A DNA stretch of 64,000 nt. Source: JACKIP01 sp963710165. Lineage in GTDB: Bacteria > Pseudomonadota > Alphaproteobacteria > Micavibrionales > Micavibrionaceae. Below are positions 1 to 7,514 of this stretch, piece by piece (position 1 is the first letter of the stretch; every line of letters begins with the position of its first letter). The translations under genes and the position numbers were made by a program. The stretch covers positions 124,001-188,000 of the forward strand of contig CAVPYZ010000005.1 in NCBI GenBank assembly GCA_963710165.1. Reading direction: 5' to 3'. The notes beneath the pieces are model-generated. The model searched no databases. It was given only the letters and a program-made list of their open reading frames with translations, and was not told the DNA's origin.

Positions 1-248
1 ATTATATCTTGGTAACAGCGGATAGCGTTTCAATGGTATCCGATGCCCTATCAACTGGCACACCAACTTATATTATTCCGTTAGAGGGAGGGGCACGACG
101 CATCGATCTGTTTCATCGTCATATTATCGATCAAGGATATGCCAGAAAATTCGAAGGTAAAATTGAAGAATACGCATATAATCCCGTTTGTGCATCAGAT
201 CAAATTGCACAAGACATTCATAAGAAACTGGGGATGAGACGCGATTAA
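1..248 (+). CDS. ELM1/GtrOC1-family putative glycosyltransferase, C-terminal fragment
   Basis: Only the last 80 or so codons are present; the reading frame is open to the left edge, so the start lies outside the window. The visible part has a TADSVSMVSDAL stretch followed by a TGTPTYIIPLEGG segment. This matches the C-terminal nucleotide-sugar-binding region of the family once called mitochondrial fission ELM1 (DUF1022), whose bacterial members are thought to be GT-B-like glycosyltransferases. The gene ends 38 bases before trxB on the same strand and may be co-transcribed with it. Family assignment is from motif recognition; no substrate can be inferred. Confidence 0.7.
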   Translation, partial: YILVTADSVSMVSDALSTGTPTYIIPLEGGARRIDLFHRHIIDQGYARKFEGKIEEYAYNPVCASDQIAQDIHKKLGMRRD

Positions 249-286
249 GGCTTTACGCACCTTGAAAAGATTTCTAGGTTAGGATT

Positions 287-1294
287 ATGACACAAACACA
301 ACATACAAAAGTTCTCATTATCGGTTCAGGCCCCGCTGGCTACACCGCCGCCATCTATGCCGCACGCGCCGGTTTAGAACCTGTACAGATATTGGGAAGA
401 GAGCCGGGCGGCCAATTAACAATCACGACCGAGGTTGAAAACTACCCCGGTTTTGCAGAGGCTATTCAAGGCCCTTGGCTGATGGAACAAATGAAAGAGC
501 AGGCAGAAAATGTCGGCACAAAAACGGTATATGATTTTATAACAGACGTTGATTTTTCCAAGATGCCTTTCACGGCAACATCGGAAAGCGGCGCAACCTT
601 TACCGCAGACAGTATTATCATTTCAACAGGTGCAAAAGCGCGGTGGTTGGGCTTGGAATCCGAATATAAATTTCAGGGACTGGGCGTCTCCGCCTGCGCG
701 ACATGTGACGGATTTTTCTTCAGAGGAAAAGAGGTCACGGTTATCGGCGGCGGTAATTCTGCTGTAGAGGAAGCCCTATTTCTTGCCAATATGGCTTCAA
801 AAGTTACACTTATTCACCGTCGTGACGAATTACGCGCAGAGAAAATCATGCAAGAGCGTTTGTTCGCCCATGAAAAAATTGACGTTATTTGGGACACTGT
901 TGTCGAAGAAGTTCTCGGCATTTCGCAAGATCAAGCAAAAGACAGTGATCAGCTACCGGGTATGACAGGATTACGTCTGAAAAACCGCAAAACAAATGAG
1001 GAAACAGAATTATCCGCGGAGGGAATGTTTGTCGCCATTGGTCATGACCCCGCGACCGAGATCTTTAAGGGTAAGTTGGAAATGGATACAGACGGATATA
1101 TTCTGGCAAAGCCGAATTCAACACAAACAAACATCCCCGGTGTATTTGCCGCAGGCGATGTAACTGACAAAGTATATCGTCAAGCCGTTACCGCCGCCGG
1201 AATGGGCTGCATGGCTGCATTAGAGGCAGATCGCTATCTCTCTGCTTTAGAAGATGATGTAAAAACACCTAAGTCTGCAGCAGCATATGGGTAG
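287..1294 (+). CDS. trxB: Thioredoxin-disulfide reductase
   Basis: NADPH-dependent flavoprotein that reduces thioredoxin in the cytoplasm. The 335-residue protein has the usual family length. It shows the FAD-binding GSGPAGYTAA motif near residue 13, the redox-active CATC pair at residues 137-140, the NADPH-binding GGGNSAVEEA motif near 154, and the second FAD motif with GVFAAGDV near the C-terminus. The start is a plain ATG just after an A-rich leader. A LysR regulator lies 1.5 kb downstream, beyond an opposing unknown gene. The assignment is firm because every catalytic element is visible. Confidence 0.96.
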   Translation: MTQTQHTKVLIIGSGPAGYTAAIYAARAGLEPVQILGREPGGQLTITTEVENYPGFAEAIQGPWLMEQMKEQAENVGTKTVYDFITDVDFSKMPFTATSESGATFTADSIIISTGAKARWLGLESEYKFQGLGVSACATCDGFFFRGKEVTVIGGGNSAVEEALFLANMASKVTLIHRRDELRAEKIMQERLFAHEKIDVIWDTVVEEVLGISQDQAKDSDQLPGMTGLRLKNRKTNEETELSAEGMFVAIGHDPATEIFKGKLEMDTDGYILAKPNSTQTNIPGVFAAGDVTDKVYRQAVTAAGMGCMAALEADRYLSALEDDVKTPKSAAAYG

Positions 1295-1360
1295 GCCCTG
1301 ACTTATTTACCAAAAGTCGGTGCAAGGGCTTCATCAAGGCTTATAATTGGTGAGCCATTC

Positions 1361-2779
1361 TTACGATCTTCCTGTCGACGCAAGAGGGAATGGAACAGGC
1401 TGCTCATGCTGTGCACTTACTTTTTTACGTAGATTTACCGCAAAAGGTGCAACACGCTCAATTACTTGAGCAACAAATTGATGTAAATCCTCAATCCTTT
1501 CGGAAGGGATGAGAGCATTTACTTTTCCTGAGCGTTTTATAGTGGCAACAGTCATCTCAAAAGATAAATCTTCATGATTTGGCACTGTAAGTCTACTTAT
1601 ATGGGGGTGACCTAATTTTTTAAATCCGATGGGGGTAATTTTGATACCTAACTGACCTATGTGGTCAGCTAGTATTTTAAATTTGTCTTTGCTTGTTTTC
1701 ATTTCTTCATCAACCAGTTTTTCAAAAGTCTGCATTTCTCCCCATGTGTTATGGACAACATCTATCAAATCATCATCGATAGTGGCAGTGTTTAAAAAAG
1801 ATCTTGGATTGATGGCGCGACAATCCAAGCCAAAAATAGGGTGTGAGAATCGTAATGTAGATGTGTTTTTACCTGTTGTTAAGACGCCGTACTTTTCTTG
1901 AAATGATTTAAATGTTTTTTCTTCAAAAAAATGACTCATATATTCTCGTGCAACTCTATTCTGATCATCATCAGATATCGAACCATCAGATGCGACAGGC
2001 GCGCTTATTTTCTTCGTATTGCCTGTAAAGTCATTATAGACACTAAAAGATATAATGGGTTGCCCGTTGTGATCTGAGACACTTATATCCTGTATAAGTC
2101 CTCCAGCTTTTATTTTATCCCATAGGCTTTGATCTGGAATTTGTCTTGTATCTAAATCCTCGATAATACTTTCCAACGCTGCGATAGGATTTTCATCTGT
2201 AAGAGGATGGTAGGGGCTAAGAACAATTTCTTCAACCTCACCGTTCTCGTTTTCGCTGCTGAGAGTTATATGTCCATTATCAAGTTTCACAGAAACACCA
2301 TATTCAACTGTCGCTTTTTTAAGCAGATCTTTCAAAGTTGAAGCTTGCTCTCTTATCGTTGATGCGCGCCTGCTTGCAATATCTGCAATTCCGTTTTTAT
2401 CAGGATCAAAGCCTAAAGCCATACCGATAACTGGATAATCTTTATGTCGCAGAATTAATGTTGAGCCTCGTGTTTTCACAGAAATATCATCAGGAAAGGT
2501 TGCATCATCTTCCGTTTTGACAATAACTTCTTGCTGATGCGATCTTTCGAGTACCTCTATACAAGCTTTTGCAGCTTCATGTTGATAATCTCTTATACGA
2601 CCCGGGCTACGATTGAGAGTAAACCTAAGGTCGCTATGTTCGGGGTGACCGACCATTACATGAGACGTCCCGTTGCCCTCACGAACATCAAAGCCATGAC
2701 GTTCAACCATTAGCTTCACATCTTTATAAGGAGATATCTGGTGTGTTCTAAGTACTGCCTCCGGCATAAGTCTTGCCAT
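1361..2779 (-). CDS. Hypothetical protein with a HicA-like N-terminal segment
   Basis: A 472-residue protein I do not recognise as a whole. There is no signal peptide and no membrane segment. Residues about 16-75 read as a helix, then GFDVREGNGTSHVMVGHP, then an arginine-rich strand and a second helix. That order resembles the small double-stranded-RNA-binding-like fold of HicA/YcfA mRNA interferases, including a His in the expected 'G-S-H' region. The C-terminal part (about 365-450) again has a GHPHISRLTVP stretch and may be a second copy of a similar fold. The middle is rich in Asp and Lys. It lies between trxB and a divergent LysR gene and looks more AT-rich than both, which could mean acquisition. 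The function is unknown. Confidence 0.75.
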   Translation of the reverse strand: MARLMPEAVLRTHQISPYKDVKLMVERHGFDVREGNGTSHVMVGHPEHSDLRFTLNRSPGRIRDYQHEAAKACIEVLERSHQQEVIVKTEDDATFPDDISVKTRGSTLILRHKDYPVIGMALGFDPDKNGIADIASRRASTIREQASTLKDLLKKATVEYGVSVKLDNGHITLSSENENGEVEEIVLSPYHPLTDENPIAALESIIEDLDTRQIPDQSLWDKIKAGGLIQDISVSDHNGQPIISFSVYNDFTGNTKKISAPVASDGSISDDDQNRVAREYMSHFFEEKTFKSFQEKYGVLTTGKNTSTLRFSHPIFGLDCRAINPRSFLNTATIDDDLIDVVHNTWGEMQTFEKLVDEEMKTSKDKFKILADHIGQLGIKITPIGFKKLGHPHISRLTVPNHEDLSFEMTVATIKRSGKVNALIPSERIEDLHQFVAQVIERVAPFAVNLRKKVSAQHEQPVPFPLASTGRS

Positions 2780-2872
2780 AATCCACCTTGTTCTTTTTTT
2801 ATATTATGAATACCGTTATACGAAAAACACATAGCTCTTTCCAGTTTTATTTTTTTGTTCTACTAATAATGT

Positions 2873-3772
2873 ATGTCTATGGATTGGGATAAATTAAGAA
2901 CATTTTGTATTGTCGCCGACGCGCACAGCTTTACGCATGCGGGCGATATACTCAACCTCAGCCAATCGGCGATATCAAGGCAGATTAGCGGACTGGAAGA
3001 TAGCTTGGGTGTTTTATTATTTCACCGTCATGCACGCGGATTGGTTCTGACGGAGCAGGGAGAGCTACTTTATAAAACGGCGCATGATGTGTTTGAAAAA
3101 CTCTCCAATGTCGAAGGGCAAATACAGGATTCCAAACAACGTGAAGATGGCCCTCTCCGCATTACGGTATCCGAATTTGTGGGGTCAACGTGGCTTGTAC
3201 CTCGTCTGGCGTCCATTCGTAAAGACCATCCTGACCTTCAAGTTACAATTTTGATGGATGATCGCATTTATAATCTGGGCATGAGGGAGGCTGACGTTGC
3301 CATTCGTCTTTATAAGCCCGAGCAGCAAGATTTAATCCAGCGTCATTTGGCAAGCTTGCAGTTCCAGATTTATGCGTCCAAAGAATATGTTGAGAAGTAC
3401 GGCAAACCAAAAACTGTCGAAGAGCTTCGAAATCATACTCTGATCGGTTATCCACCAAATGTTCCACAGCCTTTTGCACAAACGAACTGGCTGTTTGATT
3501 TGGCACGTGTAGACCCCAAGGTGGATTATAATATCATCATGATAAACTCGCTTTATGCCATATTTCGTGCGGTTCGCCGCGGTGCGGGCATTGCCATGCT
3601 ACCCAAATATATGGTGGGTCATTATCAGGATCGTCTGGAAGTTATACTGGAAGACCAGACCCGCGACCCTGTTGATATCTATTTCGTTTACCCCGAAGAG
3701 CGTCGCCATTCGAGACGAATCTCTATTTTCAGAGAATTTTTATTAAATAATTTACACGTTGTGGAAAATTAG
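2873..3772 (+). CDS. LysR-family transcriptional regulator
   Basis: A 299-residue LysR-type DNA-binding regulator. The winged helix-turn-helix occupies residues 5-65 and includes the characteristic SFTHAGDILNLSQSAISRQISGLEDSLGVLLF region. The C-terminal two-lobe effector-binding domain follows from about residue 90. Starts at MSMDWDKL; the second Met two codons later is equally plausible. It is divergent from the unknown 472-aa gene with 93 bases between them, so it may control itself and that neighbour. The ligand cannot be predicted from sequence. A hairpin terminator follows about 190 bases downstream. Confidence 0.93.
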   Translation: MSMDWDKLRTFCIVADAHSFTHAGDILNLSQSAISRQISGLEDSLGVLLFHRHARGLVLTEQGELLYKTAHDVFEKLSNVEGQIQDSKQREDGPLRITVSEFVGSTWLVPRLASIRKDHPDLQVTILMDDRIYNLGMREADVAIRLYKPEQQDLIQRHLASLQFQIYASKEYVEKYGKPKTVEELRNHTLIGYPPNVPQPFAQTNWLFDLARVDPKVDYNIIMINSLYAIFRAVRRGAGIAMLPKYMVGHYQDRLEVILEDQTRDPVDIYFVYPEERRHSRRISIFREFLLNNLHVVEN

Positions 3773-3962
3773 AAAAAATTAATAAGATACCCACTATAGG
3801 TTGATTTTGTTTATAGTTTAGCATTACCTTATATAACCTATTGAAATTACACATATTTAAGCTAAAAAATAGCTGTTGCATTCCTATCCCTATGGTTATA
3901 TACCAATGGTGTTGGCGCAAGCTGACTTTGTACCTTTGGTACAAACCTCCCTGTTTAACTCG

Positions 3963-3999
3963 CCGGGTGCGACAGAAATGTCGTGACCCGGATTTTTTT
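3963..3999 (+). terminator. Rho-independent terminator after the LysR gene
   Basis: Left arm CCGGGTGCGACA, a GAAA tetraloop, right arm TGTCGTGACCCGG with one bulged base, then seven T residues. The GC-rich stem and the T tract make this a convincing intrinsic terminator. It lies only about 20 bases upstream of the start preferred for the patatin gene, so that gene needs its own promoter. Confidence 0.85.
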
Positions 4000-4003
4000 C
4001 TTA

Positions 4004-4012
4004 TGTTATAAT
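4004..4012 (+). promoter_or_regulatory. Extended -10 promoter element of the patatin-like gene
   Basis: The sequence TGTTATAAT is a perfect extended -10 box (TGnTATAAT). It follows directly after a terminator. Transcription would start about seven bases past the box, at or next to the GTG at 4019, which would give a leaderless or nearly leaderless mRNA. The -35 region is poor, as is usual for extended -10 promoters. This is inferred from sequence only. Confidence 0.5.
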
Positions 4013-4018
4013 ACTTTA

Positions 4019-5260
4019 GTGGATAAAAAAGATACTTACGTAATTTTGTTTAATACGGGTGGCGGCATGCGCGGCCTTGTTCCCGCACATATGATGGCAC
4101 GGATCGAGGAACAAACGGGGCTTCCCATGTCCGATATGGTAGACGTGTTTTGCGGCCCCTCAACAGGCGCTATTTTAAATTCGGCAATGACACTGCCCGA
4201 TCCTGACAACCCCGATAAGCCAAAATATAAAGCGAAACAGATGGTGCGCTTTTATGAACGTGAAGGCATCAGGATCTTTCCGCCGGATCGCTTTCGTGCC
4301 TTTCGTGGCTTATTACATGACTTTAACAACAGAACCATGCGCCTGAACCAGTTGAAATGGTTATTTAAGCACGGTCACTACGATTCTAAACACTTAAGGC
4401 GCGCGCTCCGCATGCTATATGGCCATGCACAAATCCAAAACGCCAGATCCGGTCTGGTAATTCCGGTTTATAATATTGATGGCGGTCATATTTCCGTGGT
4501 TGAAGAGTATGATGAAACAGGAAATGCACCCGTCCGCACAAAAAATAATTTATCGGATACAGGCGGTCACGCTGTTTGGCTGAAACACATTGAGACAGGC
4601 TTTGGCAAAAATACGAATATGGAAGTCAAACTGGCCGATGCGGTCTTGGCCAGTTGCGCTGCGCCGTCTTTCTTTCCCTGTCATCATTTTCCCGTGCGCT
4701 ATCCTGATAATGGAGAGACGCGATATTATTCAGGAATTGACGGCTCTATCTTCGATAACCCTTGTATCAGCTATCACGGCGCGATCAAAAACCATATTCC
4801 GCCCGATGCCAATGTTATTATGATTGTTTTGGGAACGGGCTACACCAACCGTTCGGTTTCTAAGGATGACTGGAATCAAATGGGCGCATTGGGGGTGGTT
4901 GACCCCGCCAATGATTTACCGCTGATCAATATCTTTTTTCACGCATCTGAAACGGCGTTGATTGATTCTTTCAGGGAAGAAATTGGCGATCACCTCTATA
5001 TTTTCAATAAAAACCTCGCTTCCACCAAACGTACGGAACATTTCCCGAGCGAGCAAATCGACGATGCCCGCCCCGAAAATCTTGAGCGGTTAAAGAATTT
5101 TGCAGATTTGATCATTGATGAAAACGCGGAAAGCTTTCAAACCATCTGTAATCTTCTGGTTAAAAACGCGGGGCATAAGGCCAAGCGTACTAAAACCAAG
5201 CCACAAAAAAGCCCTTCACAAAAGAAAGGCTTTTTCAGCGGATTATTAGGCGGCGATTGA
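4019..5260 (+). CDS. Patatin-like phospholipase
   Basis: Predicted acyl hydrolase with a Ser-Asp dyad. From the GTG at 4019 the protein has 413 residues. It shows the oxyanion-hole GGGMRG motif at residues 14-19, the nucleophile elbow GPSTG at 46-50 (Ser48), and the DGS motif with Asp241, where most patatins have DGA or DGG. The C-terminus is Lys-rich and ends in a Phe/Leu/Gly tail. A longer frame opens at the GTG at 3983, but that start lies inside the preceding terminator hairpin, so I prefer 4019, six bases past a -10 box. The 3' end overlaps aspC tail-to-tail by 15 bases. Cytoplasmic or peripheral membrane location is likely, as there is no signal peptide. Confidence 0.88.
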   Translation: MDKKDTYVILFNTGGGMRGLVPAHMMARIEEQTGLPMSDMVDVFCGPSTGAILNSAMTLPDPDNPDKPKYKAKQMVRFYEREGIRIFPPDRFRAFRGLLHDFNNRTMRLNQLKWLFKHGHYDSKHLRRALRMLYGHAQIQNARSGLVIPVYNIDGGHISVVEEYDETGNAPVRTKNNLSDTGGHAVWLKHIETGFGKNTNMEVKLADAVLASCAAPSFFPCHHFPVRYPDNGETRYYSGIDGSIFDNPCISYHGAIKNHIPPDANVIMIVLGTGYTNRSVSKDDWNQMGALGVVDPANDLPLINIFFHASETALIDSFREEIGDHLYIFNKNLASTKRTEHFPSEQIDDARPENLERLKNFADLIIDENAESFQTICNLLVKNAGHKAKRTKTKPQKSPSQKKGFFSGLLGGD

Positions 5261-6463
5261 CGCCGATCCTTCTAGCTCAGAACACGCTTTCTGAATACGT
5301 TCACACGCATTGACCAGATTTTCCATTGACGTTGCATAAGAAATTCTGAAATGCGGTGAAAGACCAAATGCTTCGCCGTGAACACACGCAACACCGGCAT
5401 TTTCCAAAAGGTATGTAACAAAATCTTCATCGCCGTTAATTGTATTGCCGTCCGGCGTCCGTTTACCAATGCATCCGGCGCAGGACGGATAGACATAGAA
5501 CGCCCCTTCGGGATTATGGCATGTAATACCTTCACATTCATTCAGCGTTTTCACAACATAGTCACGGCGGTCTTTAAAGGCTTCCAGCCATGGCTCCATA
5601 AAACTCTGGTCACCGTTTAGCGCTTCAACCGCCGCGGCTTGAGAAATAGAGCAGGGGTTGGACGTACTCTGTGATTGTATCTTTGACATGGCTTTAATCA
5701 ATTCCGCAGGCCCGCCGCAATATCCGATCCGCCACCCTGTCATAGAATAGGCTTTAGACACACCATTGGTCGTCAGCGTTCTGTCAAACAATTTCGGCTC
5801 AACTTGCGCGGGCGTACAAAATTCAAACCCGTCATAAATTAAATGTTCATACATATCATCGCTCATAATATAAACATGCGGATGCTTTAACAGAACGTCC
5901 GTTAATGCTTTCAATTCATCCCATGTATAGCCCGCCCCTGTCGGGTTGGACGGCGAATTGAAAATCAGCCATTTTGTTTTGGGCGTAATTGCCGCATCTA
6001 ATGCTTCGGCGGTCAGTTTGAAATTATCTTCCTGTGTGCATTCAACAATGACAGGCTTTCCTTCGGCAAGAAGTGTCATATCAGGGTAGCTGACCCAATA
6101 AGGTGCAGGAATTAAAACCTCGTCTTCTGGATTAAGAGTTGCCATTAATGCATTGTATAATATCTGTTTTCCGCCCGTGCCGACTGATATTTGGTTCATA
6201 TCGTAATCCAGATTATTATCGCGTTTGAACTTTGCCTGAATTGCTTTTTTAAGTTCAGGTGTGCCATCAACTGCCGTATATTTTGTTTGTCCGTTATCCA
6301 TGGCGGTTTTGGCCGCATTTTTAATATGATCGGGCGTATCAAAGTCAGGTTCACCGCCGCCAAGACCTATAATATTCTTGCCTTGCGCTTTTAATTCTTT
6401 CACCAGTCCGATAATTTTAAACGTTGCTGATGGTTTAATGTTTTTCAATCTGTCAGCTATCAT
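5246..6463 (-). CDS. aspC: Aspartate aminotransferase, class I/II
   Basis: Pyridoxal-phosphate enzyme that interconverts aspartate and oxaloacetate. At 405 residues it has the usual length of the alphaproteobacterial type. The PLP-binding Lys237 sits in TNGVSKAYSMTGWRIGY, and NSPSNPTGAGY near residue 169 is the family's substrate and cofactor signature. The C-terminal small domain contains the FRISYATS arginine that binds the substrate carboxylate. pheA lies 14 bases upstream on the same strand. Because this subgroup can also act on prephenate, the pair probably serves amino acid and aromatic synthesis together, though that coupling is inferred. Confidence 0.94.
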   Translation of the reverse strand: MIADRLKNIKPSATFKIIGLVKELKAQGKNIIGLGGGEPDFDTPDHIKNAAKTAMDNGQTKYTAVDGTPELKKAIQAKFKRDNNLDYDMNQISVGTGGKQILYNALMATLNPEDEVLIPAPYWVSYPDMTLLAEGKPVIVECTQEDNFKLTAEALDAAITPKTKWLIFNSPSNPTGAGYTWDELKALTDVLLKHPHVYIMSDDMYEHLIYDGFEFCTPAQVEPKLFDRTLTTNGVSKAYSMTGWRIGYCGGPAELIKAMSKIQSQSTSNPCSISQAAAVEALNGDQSFMEPWLEAFKDRRDYVVKTLNECEGITCHNPEGAFYVYPSCAGCIGKRTPDGNTINGDEDFVTYLLENAGVACVHGEAFGLSPHFRISYATSMENLVNACERIQKACSELEGSASIAA

Positions 6464-6477
6464 ATTTTTCTCCTGTT

Positions 6478-7431
6478 CTATGTAATTTTAAGAAAACCGT
6501 TATTCTTTTCGCCTCTTTTCTGGCTTGCTTGATAAGACCCTAAGACGTTAATATTTTCAGTCAACTGATCAAACGCTTTATAGGCCTTTTTCATTCTGTC
6601 TTCATGCATACCCGCCGCAATATCGACATAAAAGCGCGGATTCGGATTCGTGGGGCCAGACATATATGTTTCCAGCTTGGTCATGTCGATTTTATTATCA
6701 TTGAAAACCTGTAGCGCCCTGATCAAGGAACCCGGCTCGTGACCGGTTTCAAATAAAAGCGTGGTGAGGTAGGGCGCGCTAAGATCTTCCGGTTTTTTCG
6801 CTTCCTTCGAAAAGACAAGAAAACGTGTGGTGTTTGTGGAAATATCCTGAATATTTTGATCCAGAATAGCCATATTGTAAATCTCTGCCGCGCGTTTGGA
6901 TGCGATGGCTGCCACGTCACAATCTGTTCGCATGGAAATATCTCTGGCAGATGCGGCGGTGTCGAAGATATCGCGCGTTATGGCCTTTGGAAATTTCGAT
7001 TTAATGTACTTGCGGCATTGGGCAATTCCCTGCGGGTGGCTATGTATTTCTTTAATATCTGAAAACGCTTTTTGTCTTTCCTCTTCATTCAAAGGGGAAT
7101 TTTTCCACGCTGCGACATCTTCTTTTTGAATGTCTTGAGGCAAGGTCGCGCGAAAGACTTTCTTTGGAACCATCAAACAATGATTGATCAGGACAAGATG
7201 CTCACGAATAATATGCAAATTTGCCTCGGGAAGCAGGTTGTAAACCTCCATCACGCGTCCTGCCGCCGAATTTTCAACCGGCAAAACCGCTAAATCCGAT
7301 GTGCCCTCATGAACGGACATAATCGCATCATAGAAAGATCGATAAGGATTATACTGCATATCGGGATAACATTCCTCGCACGCCTGATGCGAATATGATC
7401 CCGGTAAGCCCTGATAACTTATCTTATACAT
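6478..7431 (-). CDS. pheA: Prephenate dehydratase
   Basis: Converts prephenate to phenylpyruvate in phenylalanine synthesis. The 317-residue protein is the monofunctional form without a chorismate mutase domain. The periplasmic-binding-like catalytic domain runs from MYKISYQGLPGSYSHQA through LPVENSAAGRV, and the conserved TTRFLVFSKE segment carries the catalytic TRF motif. An ACT domain (about residues 215-290, including LETYMSGP and FYVDI) would sense phenylalanine. It is transcribed with aspC downstream. Start is ATG at the divergent junction with lptD. Confidence 0.94.
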   Translation of the reverse strand: MYKISYQGLPGSYSHQACEECYPDMQYNPYRSFYDAIMSVHEGTSDLAVLPVENSAAGRVMEVYNLLPEANLHIIREHLVLINHCLMVPKKVFRATLPQDIQKEDVAAWKNSPLNEEERQKAFSDIKEIHSHPQGIAQCRKYIKSKFPKAITRDIFDTAASARDISMRTDCDVAAIASKRAAEIYNMAILDQNIQDISTNTTRFLVFSKEAKKPEDLSAPYLTTLLFETGHEPGSLIRALQVFNDNKIDMTKLETYMSGPTNPNPRFYVDIAAGMHEDRMKKAYKAFDQLTENINVLGSYQASQKRGEKNNGFLKIT

Positions 7432-7514
7432 CTGTCACCTTTTTCCTGTTGATGTTTATTTCTAAAAGAATTGAAAGCCTTTGTCTATCTTATGAAATCG
7501 TTTATAACGAAAAA

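Noticed and set aside
1295..1360. Terminator after trxB
   Set aside because: A GCCCT/AGGGC pair exists, but the loop is long and there is no T tract.
3983..4018. Alternative start for the patatin gene at the GTG at 3983
   Set aside because: It lies inside the right arm of the terminator hairpin and upstream of the -10 box; the family motif begins after the 4019 start.
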